A stretch of DNA of 64,000 nucleotides from positions 599,740-663,739 of the forward strand of contig NZ_OY776488.1 of assembly GCF_963675635.1 (NCBI RefSeq). The letters are read 5' to 3'. A model generated the notes under the pieces. That model was not told the origin of the DNA. It worked only from the letters and a program-made list of their open reading frames with translations, and ran no database searches. Positions within the stretch are counted from its first letter, which is position 1. Each line of letters starts with the position of its first letter. This stretch comes from an uncultured Pseudodesulfovibrio sp. (GTDB lineage Bacteria; Desulfobacterota; Desulfovibrionia; Desulfovibrionales; Desulfovibrionaceae). A program made the translations under genes and the position numbers. Shown here piece by piece: positions 10,413-19,628 of this stretch.

Positions 10413-11146
10413 TGAAGCCTTGGTGTGTCATAGGAGTGATTCTCCTCGTCGTGTTTGCCGCACTGCCGGCGACTGCGTTTACTCCTGACGATGAGGAGTT
10501 GACTGGGGCTTTGAAGAAACACTTCGGCCCTCTTCGGTCCTGGGAAGCGAAGATGACTTTTCCTGAGCATTCTGGCGTGGAAGTCCATGTGTGGTATTCC
10601 CGTGGGAAATGGCGTCAGGAATGGCAGGCCGGTGATACTGCCGCGGCTGTTGGACTCAATGGAAATATGACTACTGCATGTACTCCTGGGTCGTTTGCGT
10701 TATCGCCGTTGTTCGTCTGGATGCCGCCGAATCCGTTGGAGACCTGGAAGCAGTGGGGCGTGGCTGTGGATGTTCGCAACTATGGTTTTTGTAGCGAGCA
10801 GCCGTGTTTCATGCTGGGAGCGGAACCCGGTGATGATGCGAGTCCGGCGGTCCGGCTCAACAACGAGGATCTGACGCCACTTTTGGTGCGTTATGTGACT
10901 GGTGCAGGGTTGACCTCTGTGGAATTTCTCGATCACAAGACCGTGGCTGGATACAGTGTTCCGCAAAAGATTGTCGTCATTGTGGCCGGAACGTCTCTTG
11001 AAGTCGCTGTCAAATGGATTGCAATCAATGGTGCGGATAGTGAAGACATCTACGTCAAAGAGTCTTTGAGTCCGATTCCGTGTGCGGAACCTCCGGCACC
11101 CTTCGATTTCTTGCGGAATTCCTTCCGTTATCCTTCAAGTCAATAG
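10409..11146 (+). CDS. Secreted protein of unknown function
   Basis: A 245-aa protein with a clear signal peptide (MMKPWCVIGVILLVVFAALPATA, cleavage likely after ATA), so exported to the periplasm. The mature part starts with a helix and RSWEAKMTF followed by beta-rich sequence, loosely like the LolA/outer-membrane lipoprotein carrier fold; this resemblance is weak and only a suggestion. Two Cys pairs (CSEQPC and others) could form disulfides. ATG 10409 overlaps the galU stop; ATG 10412 is an alternative start. It sits between galU and priA, 9 bases before the latter. Confidence 0.75.
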   Translation: MMKPWCVIGVILLVVFAALPATAFTPDDEELTGALKKHFGPLRSWEAKMTFPEHSGVEVHVWYSRGKWRQEWQAGDTAAAVGLNGNMTTACTPGSFALSPLFVWMPPNPLETWKQWGVAVDVRNYGFCSEQPCFMLGAEPGDDASPAVRLNNEDLTPLLVRYVTGAGLTSVEFLDHKTVAGYSVPQKIVVIVAGTSLEVAVKWIAINGADSEDIYVKESLSPIPCAEPPAPFDFLRNSFRYPSSQ

Positions 11147-11155
11147 GCGGCATTC

Positions 11156-13522
11156 ATGGCCGATCTGTGGCAGGTAACGCTCGTCAGTCCGCCCTATGAG
11201 GCGTGGACTTATGAGCGACCTTCCTTTTTTCCTGACCTTTCTGCCGGGCAGCGGGTGATCATTCCTTTTGGCAAATCACATCGTGTGGGGATTGTTGTCG
11301 GTCCTGCTGATCAGGCTCCGGATGGGGTAGAGGTCAAGCCGATGATCTGGCCTTTGGAGCGAACCAAGCTTCTCAGCGATGAGTATGTTGACATGGCTGT
11401 GAATCTTGCGGCGCGCCAAATGGTCAATGTCGGGCGTATTCTTGAGATTGCCTTGCCTCGCGGGTTGCGTACGGCGGCAGTCACTTTTCGGGTGGACAAG
11501 CATATGTCCAACCGTAAATTGCCCGGTTCCATTCGTCCGACTGACCTTGGTCGATTGGATGAGGCGGACACCCTTGCGCTTATGGAATTGTGGCTTGCCG
11601 GAAGGATGCGGGTACGCGTCAATGCCAAGCGTGAAGCAGAAGAGCGATTTGTGTCGCTTGAATCCGATCCTCCATGGGCGGTCAGGCCTAATGCCAAACG
11701 TCAGTTGCGTCTGTTGGAATATCTCTTGGAAAACGGCCCGCAAAGTATGTATTCTTTGCGCTACGCTCTGGGCGATTGGACTGCGGCGGCGGTTGCCAAG
11801 CTGGAGGGAGTGTCCATTGTTCGCACGGGAGAATTGACGGCAGATTCGTTGGCCGAAGTGGACGAAGGCGGTTCCGTAAAACCTTGTGGTGATGAGTGTG
11901 AATACACGCTGACCGACGAACAGCAGGTCGCCATGTGTGCCATGACGTCTACCATGGAGAACGGGGGGGGGCCGCACCTTGTTCACGGAGTCACTGGTAG
12001 CGGCAAGACTGTGCTGTATCTCGAGATGGCTCGTAAATGCCTGGAAAATGGTCGTTCCGTCATGCTCCTGGCTCCTGAAGTAGCACTGGCCTGTCAATTA
12101 TATCGAACAGTGAAAGAACGATTCCCAGCGGCGCAGACGTATTTTTATCATGGCTATCAGAGTCCAAAGAAACGGGAACGGACTTTTAAGGGACTCTCCA
12201 TCGAAGCGGGTCCGGTGATTGTTATCGGTACTCGGTCTTCTCTTTTCCTGCCCGTGCCGAGTCTCGGAATGGTGGTGCTTGATGAGGAACATGACGAGTC
12301 CTACAAGCAGGAGGAACGACTGGCGTACCACGCCAAGGAAGTCGCCTGGTTTCGAGCCGGATTAAGCAAGGCGTTGCTTCTGCTTGGGTCTGCCACTCCA
12401 GACGTGAAGACGTTTCATGCCGCCAAGCAGGGGCTTATTGCCATGTCTGCGTTGAAAGAGCGCGTTGGCGACAGCGTTTTGCCGGGCGTTGAACTGGTCG
12501 ACATCACTGATATAAAGGGGGGCAGCAAATTGTTGGCCCCAGCCACTGAAGAGGCCATCAGTGAAACTGTCAAAGGCGGGGGACAGGTCATTGTCATGCT
12601 CAACAGGCGTGGATATGCACCACTTATGTATTGCCTCGACTGTACGGAGACAGTGCGCTGTCCTGAGTGCGAAGTGGGAATGACGTACCATAAGGGGCGT
12701 CAACGGGTTGTTTGTCACTATTGTGGTCTGACATATTCCTACCCTTTGACTTGTAAGAAGTGTGGGGGATCGAGTTTTGTTCCCATGGGTGAAGGGACTG
12801 AGCGGCTGGAAGAAGTACTACAGGAACAACTCCCCGAAGGAACCAAGGTGTTGCGTCTTGACAGAGACGCTACACGACGTCAGGAACGGATGGAGGAAAT
12901 CCTCGGCGCTTTTGGGCGCAAGGAGGCTCAGGTTCTCGTCGGTACTCAGATGATTTCCAAGGGGCACCACTTCCCGGATGTCACACTCGTCGTGGTTGCT
13001 GACGGAGATCTCGGCCTGAATCTGCCTGATTATCGGTCTACGGAACGGACATTTCAATTGTTGGTCCAGGTGGCCGGACGGGCCGGGCGTGGAGATAATC
13101 CTGGAAAAGTCCTCATCCAGACGCGTAATCCTGGGCATCCTATCTGGACTGAAATCGTGGCTGGGGATTACGCCGGATTCTTTGATCGAGAGATATCCCG
13201 GCGCTCCATGTTCAAATACCCGCCGTTTTCCCGGATGGCCCTTGTCCGTATTAGTTTTCCGGTTCAATATCAGGATGGTCCGGCTTCGGTATCACTGTTC
13301 GCTCAAGTCCTGCATGAGTATGGTCGGAAACTTGGTATTGATGTGCTGGGACCAGCCCCTGCGCCACTTTCCATGCTGCGGGGCCGTAAGCGGTTCAACT
13401 GTTTGCTCAAGTCTGACGACTGGGCCAAGGTGCGGACACTCTACGGGCATATGGCATCGGTAAACCCAGATCAGAAATCCGTTCGTACCAGTCTTGACCT
13501 TGATCCTTTGACGACATTGTAA
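11156..13522 (+). CDS. priA: Primosomal replication protein N' (PriA helicase)
   Basis: Superfamily 2 3'-5' helicase that restarts stalled replication forks. The N-terminal DNA-binding domain is followed by Walker A GVTGSGKT (278-285), LDEEHDESYKQEE (DEEH box), a zinc region with Cys clusters (CLDC, CPEC, CHYC, CKKC) around residues 497-545, and QMISKGHHFPDV plus QVAGRAGRG motifs. Length 788 aa is normal for the family. A run of nine G at 11963-11971 lies just before Walker A and is read in frame as Gly-Gly-Gly. Confidence 0.96.
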   Translation: MADLWQVTLVSPPYEAWTYERPSFFPDLSAGQRVIIPFGKSHRVGIVVGPADQAPDGVEVKPMIWPLERTKLLSDEYVDMAVNLAARQMVNVGRILEIALPRGLRTAAVTFRVDKHMSNRKLPGSIRPTDLGRLDEADTLALMELWLAGRMRVRVNAKREAEERFVSLESDPPWAVRPNAKRQLRLLEYLLENGPQSMYSLRYALGDWTAAAVAKLEGVSIVRTGELTADSLAEVDEGGSVKPCGDECEYTLTDEQQVAMCAMTSTMENGGGPHLVHGVTGSGKTVLYLEMARKCLENGRSVMLLAPEVALACQLYRTVKERFPAAQTYFYHGYQSPKKRERTFKGLSIEAGPVIVIGTRSSLFLPVPSLGMVVLDEEHDESYKQEERLAYHAKEVAWFRAGLSKALLLLGSATPDVKTFHAAKQGLIAMSALKERVGDSVLPGVELVDITDIKGGSKLLAPATEEAISETVKGGGQVIVMLNRRGYAPLMYCLDCTETVRCPECEVGMTYHKGRQRVVCHYCGLTYSYPLTCKKCGGSSFVPMGEGTERLEEVLQEQLPEGTKVLRLDRDATRRQERMEEILGAFGRKEAQVLVGTQMISKGHHFPDVTLVVVADGDLGLNLPDYRSTERTFQLLVQVAGRAGRGDNPGKVLIQTRNPGHPIWTEIVAGDYAGFFDREISRRSMFKYPPFSRMALVRISFPVQYQDGPASVSLFAQVLHEYGRKLGIDVLGPAPAPLSMLRGRKRFNCLLKSDDWAKVRTLYGHMASVNPDQKSVRTSLDLDPLTTL

Positions 13523-13591
13523 GTGGTCGACAAGGATGTGCATTTTCAGATATATTGCCTCATTATATGAGATAACAAGGTAGTCATCCTC

Positions 13592-14125
13592 ATGAAAAGA
13601 ATGAAAATACTGATGATCATGCTCGGCATGGTCGTGCTTTTGGGCGGAACGGCTCTGGCCCAGACATCCAAAGTGGGATTCGTCAATCCTCAGCGGATTA
13701 TCAATGAATCAAAGATCGGTAGAGTTGCCCAAGAGGATCTGGCTCGGCTCGGTAGAGAGAAGGACAGGAGAGTCCGGGAGTCTTTGGCTGTTGTTGAGTC
13801 GCTGCAGGAAGGCCTCAAGGCTGAAACCATGTCCGTGACAGAGCAGCAATCCAAGGAAGAGGAAATGCGACTGGCCGTTCGTGATTATGAGCGTCTCGTA
13901 AAAAACAGCAATATGGAAATCCAGAGTGAAGAGCGGCGGCTTATTCAGTTCGTTATGCGACGTGCTGATTCCCTCCTGAGGGACATTGCTAGAGAAATGG
14001 GGTTTACCATGATTCTGACGGACCCGGAAATAGTTGGTTTTGTAGCTGATTCCATGGATATTACGGATCGTGTCATCCATGAACTCAATTCGATGATGGA
14101 ACAGGGACGGAAGAATGCGAACTAA
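13592..14125 (+). CDS. OmpH/Skp-family periplasmic chaperone
   Basis: A 177-aa protein with an N-terminal signal peptide (MKRMKILMIMLGMVVLLGGTALA) followed by KVGFVNPQRIINES, the typical first beta strand of Skp/OmpH proteins. A long charged coiled coil (about residues 45-120) and a C-terminal segment returning to beta structure follow. Skp-like proteins bind unfolded outer-membrane proteins in the periplasm. The next gene overlaps its end by 11 bases, so the two are translated together. The family is clear; the client proteins are unknown. Confidence 0.85.
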   Translation: MKRMKILMIMLGMVVLLGGTALAQTSKVGFVNPQRIINESKIGRVAQEDLARLGREKDRRVRESLAVVESLQEGLKAETMSVTEQQSKEEEMRLAVRDYERLVKNSNMEIQSEERRLIQFVMRRADSLLRDIAREMGFTMILTDPEIVGFVADSMDITDRVIHELNSMMEQGRKNAN

Positions 14126-15524
14126 AGAGATTATTGCGGCGACCGTTGTCAGCCTACTTTTATTGACAGGGGTACAGGCTTTTGCTTTTGGTGAAATCCG
14201 TTACACGGACAGACCGTTGAACCTGCGTGATGGCCGTTCTCCCAAGGCTAAATGGATTGGTAATCTGTATCCGGGACAGGAAGTCAGAATCGATCATCTT
14301 CAGGACGGCTGGGTCGCAATATATGAGCCGAGCGCAACCAATGGCAGCGAAGCTGCTGCCATAGGCTTTTCCAATGTGAAATATCTCAAAAAGAAGCGTA
14401 CACGCTATGAACCCAGGGAATTGGGCGAGTTGGTATATACGTATCGTGCTTTGAATGTTCGGGTTCAGCCGGATGTCAAAAGCAGAAAAGTAACGACACT
14501 CAAGGCCGGGACCCATGTGCGTATTGATTTTCCGGATGGTGAATGGGCTCGTGTCTTCTCGCAGGATGCGACTATTCGATCTCACTTGAATGGCATCGGA
14601 TACAGTAGTGTCGCCTACTTCAAGCCAGCCACTGCGAAGTCGTTGGCCAAGACAGCAAAAGCGCAAAAGACCCAAACGGCAACGGTTGCCGATACTATAC
14701 CTGTGGTGACTGAGCCCGATGAAGTTACTGATGGTCAGGTGACGGTGAGTGATAATGCTTCCAATAATTCGACTACGGCACCTCTTTCAGCTCCAAAACC
14801 TAAGTTTGTCACTGCAACATCGTTGATTAATATTCACGATGATCGAACAACCGGCTCTCCTTTGGCAAAGACTTTGAAACCAGGGGATACGGTTCAGGTC
14901 GGACTGACACAGCATGGCTGGTATGCAGTATTTGCTCAGAATGAGCTGGTTCTCGTGGAGGATCGGGCTATCGGTTATGCTTTGCAATCTATCGTGGATA
15001 AGGGCACACGGACCGCTTCTGACCAGTCGCGCGAACTCGCTCTGTCTGTTGGGCCTGCGTCGACTGCATCGACAAAGCCAACGTCCAAGGCTTCTCCCGC
15101 CCCTCGGCCGGAGGCGGTGGCAGCGTCGACTCCAAAGTCTTCCGGGAGTGGGCAAACGACAATGACTATTGATCGGAGTGGTTTTACCAAAACAAAAAAG
15201 CCTGACCCAACTCCTGACAAGACGGCCCACGGCTACAAATATCGTGTTCTTGAAAAGTCCGAGACCCGCCAGCTTGGTGAATCGTGGATTACTCTCAAGG
15301 TGTTTTTGTCTACCTCGAAGAAGCCGACACGTGATTCTATTAAGGATTTTGCGACGACCCTGTGGAAGGAAAATCGCCGAGTAACGAAGAATGTGGCTGT
15401 GCTGATATATCTTCCAGGCATGGACGTCGAGGATCTGGCATACGGGGTTATCAAATTCGACGACAAGGAACTGCTTGAAATATGGGTACGGGAAGCGACG
15501 CTGCTCGGCACCCGATTTCTTTAG
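14115..15524 (+). CDS. Secreted protein with three SH3b-like repeats
   Basis: A 469-aa exported protein with a signal peptide ending near VQAFAFG. Three bacterial SH3-like repeats follow, each ending in a Trp-containing phrase and an IG(Y/F) element: about residues 25-95 (DGWVAIYE), 107-175 (GEWARVFS) and 232-298 (HGWYAVFA). A Ser/Thr/Ala/Pro-rich linker (about 300-375) leads to a conserved-looking C-terminal domain (about 376-469) that I cannot assign. SH3b repeats usually bind cell-wall peptides, so a peptidoglycan role is plausible. The start ATG overlaps the Skp-like gene. Confidence 0.75.
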   Translation: MRTKEIIAATVVSLLLLTGVQAFAFGEIRYTDRPLNLRDGRSPKAKWIGNLYPGQEVRIDHLQDGWVAIYEPSATNGSEAAAIGFSNVKYLKKKRTRYEPRELGELVYTYRALNVRVQPDVKSRKVTTLKAGTHVRIDFPDGEWARVFSQDATIRSHLNGIGYSSVAYFKPATAKSLAKTAKAQKTQTATVADTIPVVTEPDEVTDGQVTVSDNASNNSTTAPLSAPKPKFVTATSLINIHDDRTTGSPLAKTLKPGDTVQVGLTQHGWYAVFAQNELVLVEDRAIGYALQSIVDKGTRTASDQSRELALSVGPASTASTKPTSKASPAPRPEAVAASTPKSSGSGQTTMTIDRSGFTKTKKPDPTPDKTAHGYKYRVLEKSETRQLGESWITLKVFLSTSKKPTRDSIKDFATTLWKENRRVTKNVAVLIYLPGMDVEDLAYGVIKFDDKELLEIWVREATLLGTRFL

Positions 15525-15749
15525 AGCATACGCAGGATAGAATGCATCCGATTTTAAGATGGATTGGATGCACCTGCACTGTTGAAGTGCTGTTGACGAA
15601 CAGGCTTTTGGTATTTCGTGTTACGCCAAATGAAAATACAATAAAATCGGGATGCTTTCTACGTTTTTTTTGGGGGTGAGAGAGTGTTTAATGTGTATAT
15701 TAAATGGGCTAGCAGAGTCTTATGTTCTGTCTCGACAGGAGGCTGACTG
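15525..15749. other. Intergenic region with inverted repeat, no gene seen
   Basis: This 225-base AT-rich gap holds an imperfect 10-bp inverted repeat at 15543-15552 / 15563-15572 (TGCATCCGAT with ATTGGATGCA) without an adjacent T run. A T8 tract lies near 15663, and the AGGAGG ribosome-binding site of the next gene at 15737-15742. A promoter for the solute-binding protein is expected here but I cannot define one. Confidence 0.4.
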
Positions 15750-16571
15750 TTGGCTTTTCATTTAAATAAAAAGTTCTTTTTGACAGTCGTAGCAATTCTT
15801 TTTGGCATGGCTCTTCTGTTCACACAAGAATCAAAAGCAGTCGATTGCCCTGAACTAACCGGGTATATAGGACAGCTCCCCCCTTTTAATTACCAGGACA
15901 AAACCGGCGAAATTCATGGAATTGCCGTGGATGCACTCCTTATAATTTCCGAGCGGGCAGGTTGTCCTATCCTGAAGAAAAAACTGGAATTCATTCCATT
16001 TCCTCGTGCTGTGCACGATGTGCAATACACCCCATCAAAGCTGGTTTTTGCGTTAGCTATGACCCCGGAACGAAGAGATAAGTATCAATGGGTCGGCCCC
16101 TTTGATTCTGTTTCTTCCGGTTTGATTGCCAAAAAAAGTCGGAAAATCCGTATAAAAAGCATCAAAGATTTGTCCAAGTACGTCGTCGGCACAATTCGAA
16201 ACAGTGCGCCGGCGGATTTCTTACACAACACTCTTGGCAAAGGGTGTGGTCAAATTGTCTCCCTGCCCACCAATAGACAGCAATTTGAGATGCTTGAGCT
16301 GGAAAGAGTGGACCTTATCACCCAATCTTCTATCGCAGCACCTCGTATACTTGCAGAGCTGGGTATGGATTCTGACGAATATGAAATGGTCTATGTCCTA
16401 CGTAATATCCAGCTTTATTACGCTTTTTCTAAAGATGTTGATCCTGTTCTTATCAAACGTTTCAACGAGGAACTGGTAAATCTTAAAAAGACATCGAAAA
16501 GTGGCAGTAGCGAATATGATTCAATCGTCAAGCGCTACGTTGGTGTCGGTGAGATGTCCATAGTGGAATGA
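15750..16571 (+). CDS. Periplasmic solute-binding protein (SBP_bac_3-like)
   Basis: A 273-aa exported protein of the family-3 extracellular solute-binding fold. The signal peptide spans about residues 1-30 (hydrophobic FFLTVVAILFGMALLF). The mature start, GYIGQLPPFNYQDKTGEIHGIAVDAL, is the usual first lobe of amino-acid-type binding proteins, and RRDKYQWVGPF is a common second block. The start is TTG 15750, supported by AGGAGG at 15737-15742 with a 7-base spacer. No permease or ATPase genes adjoin it, so it may be an orphan or sensor-type binding protein; the ligand is unknown. Confidence 0.82.
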   Translation: MAFHLNKKFFLTVVAILFGMALLFTQESKAVDCPELTGYIGQLPPFNYQDKTGEIHGIAVDALLIISERAGCPILKKKLEFIPFPRAVHDVQYTPSKLVFALAMTPERRDKYQWVGPFDSVSSGLIAKKSRKIRIKSIKDLSKYVVGTIRNSAPADFLHNTLGKGCGQIVSLPTNRQQFEMLELERVDLITQSSIAAPRILAELGMDSDEYEMVYVLRNIQLYYAFSKDVDPVLIKRFNEELVNLKKTSKSGSSEYDSIVKRYVGVGEMSIVE

Positions 16572-16698
16572 AATGAGTTTGATGCAATAGCCTCGTGTGA
16601 GCATTGAGCTCTTGAGTTTTTCATTGATTCTGTTCCCCTTGAATGGAAGAACTTTTATAGCGTGTATACTTATTGTCGTGAGTTGCTTTTCAGCAGCT

Positions 16699-16750
16699 GC
16701 ACAAGAAAAAGCCCTCGTCAGGATGTCCTGGCGAGGGCTTTTTCTTGTGC
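16699..16750. terminator. Very long bidirectional hairpin terminator
   Basis: A 19-bp perfect inverted repeat (16699-16717 with 16732-16750) continues through a T-G wobble into a 5-bp inner stem (CAGGA/TCCTG) with a 2-base loop. The stem itself contains AAAAAG / CTTTTT, so either strand gives a GC core followed by U residues. It lies between the convergent solute-binding gene and the minus-strand zinc-ribbon gene and can stop both. Confidence 0.85.
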
Positions 16751-16758
16751 GAAGAGCG

Positions 16759-17199
16759 TTAAACCATTTCCTGCTCAAGAAAGAGGGGGATGGCTTTTTT
16801 TAATGTTGTTCGGAGAAGGGGCTTTTTCCGGGTTTCTGCTTGAGTGTCTCGTGGAATCAAATAGAGTCCATGGCAGCTCTGGCATTCCCAGTGGTTTTCA
16901 TGCTGGTGCAGGTGTACTAGCAGGCCGTCGCGGTCATAGCACACTTGACAGAATGGTCCTTTTTTCTCTCCTTCATCCGTAAGCCAGTATTTTTGCCCGT
17001 CGAACTGGATTTTTTCAGCCAGATCGAGAACATCGGCTACTTCTGACAGTTGCTCCTTGAGCGCTTCATTCTCTTCGCAGACTGCCAGGAATTCATCCTG
17101 AAGACTCTTGAGAAGCACCGCCGCTTCATCAAGTTTACCCTGTTTGCATAGGTCAAGTGCGCGCTTGAAACCTGTAGCCTGAAACATGGTTGAGAACAT
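16759..17199 (-). CDS. Zinc-ribbon protein of unknown function
   Basis: A 146-aa cytoplasmic protein. Residues 10-60 form a charged helical, probably coiled-coil part (ALDLCKQGKLDEAAVLL onward). Residues 75-115 hold two CxxC knuckles, FCQVCYD and WECQSCHG, typical of a small zinc ribbon of the kind often seen in phage-type and housekeeping unknowns. The start ATG at 17199 has AGGGG nine bases upstream. It is transcribed away from the thi operon and ends at the long hairpin 16699-16750. I do not recognise a function. Confidence 0.75.
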   Translation of the reverse strand: MFSTMFQATGFKRALDLCKQGKLDEAAVLLKSLQDEFLAVCEENEALKEQLSEVADVLDLAEKIQFDGQKYWLTDEGEKKGPFCQVCYDRDGLLVHLHQHENHWECQSCHGLYLIPRDTQAETRKKPLLRTTLKKAIPLFLEQEMV

Positions 17200-17337
17200 G
17201 AGAAATTTCCCCTGTTTTTATTGTCGTTACGGCTGCTATATCGGCTGATGCTTACGAAAACTTTAGGCTTTTTATCGATATAGTAGTTTTTGACGAGAGG
17301 GGGTTTACAGGAGGAGGCAAAAGGCATACCCTTTTTG

Positions 17338-17428
17338 CAGCTAGGGGAGCCCCGTCACTGGGGCTGAGATGGACTGATTTGTCCTACCCTTTGAACCTGA
17401 TGCGGTTAATCCCGCCGTAGGGAAGCTG
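17338..17428 (+). ncRNA. TPP riboswitch (THI element)
   Basis: The full thi-box consensus is readable: GGGGAGCC and GGGGCTGAGA in the 5' half, then ACCCTTTGAACCTGAT, GCGGTTAAT and CGCCGTAGGGAAG. The closing P1 stem can be CAGCT (17338-17342) with AGCTG (17424-17428). It lies just upstream of thiS and is followed by an intrinsic terminator, so thiamin pyrophosphate binding should stop transcription of thiSGHFEC. Confidence 0.96.
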
Positions 17429-17453
17429 GTTGCAACTGATATTCCGTCAGACC

Positions 17454-17485
17454 GCGCTTGCCCCTCTTGGGTGAGCGCTTTTTTT
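17454..17485 (+). terminator. Riboswitch-controlled intrinsic terminator
   Basis: GCGCTTGCCC (17454-17463) pairs with GGGTGAGCGC (17469-17478) as a 10-bp stem with two wobble pairs and a 5-base loop, followed by seven T (17479-17485). It sits 25 bases after the TPP aptamer and 27 bases before the thiS start, the expected place for the expression platform. Confidence 0.85.
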
Positions 17486-17512
17486 ATGGCCGGGAATGCA
17501 AAGGAGATGCTC

Positions 17513-17713
17513 ATGGTTGTCGTTCTCAATGGCAAGGAAGTGAATGTGACGGAGGGGATGACGATCCTCACTCTGCTCGAAAGCAAAGATGTTTCGCCGC
17601 AAGTTGTCGTGGTAGAGCGAAATGGTGACATTGTGCCCGGTGAAAACTTCGGTACCACTTCGCTCAATGATGGGGACCATTTGGAGGTTCTCCGTTTTGT
17701 GGGCGGGGGTTAG
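17513..17713 (+). CDS. thiS: Sulfur carrier protein ThiS
   Basis: Ubiquitin-fold sulfur carrier of 66 aa used to build the thiazole ring of thiamin. It starts MVVVLNGKEV and ends in the required Gly-Gly (FVGGG), where ThiF adenylates it and sulfur is loaded. ATG 17513 is chosen because AAGGAG at 17501-17506 is six bases upstream; the frame continues upstream through the terminator but that part cannot be coding. First gene of the TPP-riboswitch operon; thiG follows after 9 bases. Confidence 0.95.
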   Translation: MVVVLNGKEVNVTEGMTILTLLESKDVSPQVVVVERNGDIVPGENFGTTSLNDGDHLEVLRFVGGG

Positions 17714-17722
17714 GAGAGAATC

Positions 17723-18499
17723 ATGCGTGAAGATATATTTGAAATTGGTGGCGTGAAGCTGAAGAGCAGACTGTTCACCGGAACCGGAAAATATGGTGAT
17801 GACTCGGTTATTCCCGACGTCTGCGAGGAATCGGGTTCGCAGGTCATCACTGTTGCCTTGCGGCGGATTGATCTGGAATCAACAACTGGCAATGTCATGG
17901 ATTTCATTCCGAAACACATGCAGTTGCTGCCAAATACATCCGGTGCCCGCACCGCAGAAGAAGCTGTGCGTATCGCCCGGTTGGCACGTGCCATGGGGTG
18001 TGGAGACTGGATCAAGATCGAAGTCATCTCTGATAACAAGTATCTGTTGCCCGATGGTTATGAAACGGCAAAGGCCACGGAAATTCTTGCCAAGGAAGGC
18101 TTCGTGGTCTTCCCTTATGTTAACGCAGACCTGTATGTAGCCCAGAGCCTGGTGAATGCCGGTGCCGCTGCCGTTATGCCTTTGGGGGCGCCGATTGGCA
18201 CCAATCGTGGGCTGAAGACCCGAGAAATGGTTCGTATTCTGATTGAGGAAATCGACCTTCCCATTATTGTTGATGCAGGTATCGGTCGTCCTTCAGAGGC
18301 GTGTGAAGCCATGGAAATGGGTGCGGATGCCTGCTTAGTTAACACGGCTATTGCCACGGCATCAGATCCTCGCATGATGGCAAAAGCTTTTGGTCGTGCA
18401 GTCAAGGCAGGGCGTGAAGCCTATCTGTCCGGGCCGGGGGCTACGAAATTACATGCTGATGCTTCATCCCCACTGACGGGTTTCCTGGGCGGTGAGTAA
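17723..18499 (+). CDS. thiG: Thiazole synthase
   Basis: Forms the thiazole phosphate ring from deoxyxylulose phosphate, dehydroglycine and ThiS-thiocarboxylate. TIM-barrel protein of 258 aa with FTGTGKY at the N-terminus, IKIEVI containing the Schiff-base lysine, [18 protein letters not shown] and the final phosphate-binding region. The family length is normal. thiH starts inside its last codons, which implies translational coupling. In ThiH-type organisms dehydroglycine comes from tyrosine. Confidence 0.97.
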   Translation: MREDIFEIGGVKLKSRLFTGTGKYGDDSVIPDVCEESGSQVITVALRRIDLESTTGNVMDFIPKHMQLLPNTSGARTAEEAVRIARLARAMGCGDWIKIEVISDNKYLLPDGYETAKATEILAKEGFVVFPYVNADLYVAQSLVNAGAAAVMPLGAPIGTNRGLKTREMVRILIEEIDLPIIVDAGIGRPSEACEAMEMGADACLVNTAIATASDPRMMAKAFGRAVKAGREAYLSGPGATKLHADASSPLTGFLGGE

Positions 18500-19628
18500 C
18501 GTGAGCTTCTATCCCGTGCTGGCAGAGTATACGACTGCCTCCCTTAAAGAACGGTTTCTGGCTGTTACATCGGATGATGTTTGTCGGTCACTGAAAAAAA
18601 TGACCCCGACAGCAGAAGACTTTCTCAACTTCATGAGTCCTGCCGCCGTGCCCTTCCTTGAAGAAATGGCGCAAAAGGCAAGTCGGTTGACCGCTCAAAA
18701 CTTCGGGCGAGCCATACAGCTGTTCACGCCCTTGTATTTGTCCAATTATTGCTCCAATCACTGTGTTTATTGCGGTTTTAACTGCAAGAACAATATCCCT
18801 CGCGATCAACTGACTTTGGAACAGTTGGAAGTGGAGGCCAAGGCCATTGCTGATACAGGGCTCAAGCATTTGCTTATTCTCACAGGTGAAGCTCCGGCCA
18901 AGGCCGGTGTGGATTACCTTGAAGAATGCATGGGAGTGCTCCGGAACTATTTCCCTTCTGTGTCTATTGAGGTCTTTGCCATGGATCGGGACGAGTATGC
19001 CCGTATGGTTGCTGCCGGGGCTGATGGATTGACCATGTTTCAAGAGACATACAATGAAGAATTGTACTCCACGCTGCATCCCAAAGGTCCGAAAAAAGAC
19101 TACAGATACAGGTTGGATGCCCCGGAGCGGGGCTGTCAGGCCGGAATGCGTGTCGTCACCATTGGCGCGTTGCTTGGTCTGGGAGACTGGCATCTGGATG
19201 CTTTTTTCACAGGGTTGCATGCGGCGTATCTGATGCACAAATATCCCGAGGTGGATATTTCCGTATCTCCGCCGAGGATGCGGCCTCATGCGGGTGAATA
19301 TCAGCCTGCATCGATTGCTGATGACAGGGATCTGGTGCAGTACATGCTCGCTTTGCGACTGTTTCTGCCGCGTCTTGGCATCACCGTTTCAACCCGTGAA
19401 TCCGCTGAATTCCGTGAGAATATCCTGCCGCTTGGCGTGACCAAAATGTCTGCCGGCGTCACTACTGCTGTGGGCGGACATACGCAGGATAACGAGCAGG
19501 TCGGACAGTTTGAAATAGCCGATACCCGGAGTGTGGATGAAATGTGTGAGATGCTGCGCCGGTGTGGGTACCAGCCGATCTTTAAAGACTGGGAACCCAT
19601 TGAGTTGCAGGTAAAGGCTCACGCATGA
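18492..19628 (+). CDS. thiH: 2-iminoacetate synthase (radical SAM)
   Basis: Cleaves tyrosine to p-cresol and dehydroglycine for thiazole synthesis, an oxygen-sensitive route fitting an anaerobe. The radical-SAM cluster motif is CSNHCVYC (CxxxCxxC) at about residues 85-92, followed by [25 protein letters not shown] is a strong ThiH block. Length 378 aa. The start may be GTG 18492, overlapping thiG by 8 bases, or GTG 18501. The next gene overlaps the stop by 4 bases (ATGA). Confidence 0.95.
   Translation: MSNVSFYPVLAEYTTASLKERFLAVTSDDVCRSLKKMTPTAEDFLNFMSPAAVPFLEEMAQKASRLTAQNFGRAIQLFTPLYLSNYCSNHCVYCGFNCKNNIPRDQLTLEQLEVEAKAIADTGLKHLLILTGEAPAKAGVDYLEECMGVLRNYFPSVSIEVFAMDRDEYARMVAAGADGLTMFQETYNEELYSTLHPKGPKKDYRYRLDAPERGCQAGMRVVTIGALLGLGDWHLDAFFTGLHAAYLMHKYPEVDISVSPPRMRPHAGEYQPASIADDRDLVQYMLALRLFLPRLGITVSTRESAEFRENILPLGVTKMSAGVTTAVGGHTQDNEQVGQFEIADTRSVDEMCEMLRRCGYQPIFKDWEPIELQVKAHA

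Noticed and set aside
16597-16803. Open frame on + strand downstream of the solute-binding gene
   Set aside because: It runs straight through the long hairpin 16699-16750 and has no ribosome-binding site or family character.
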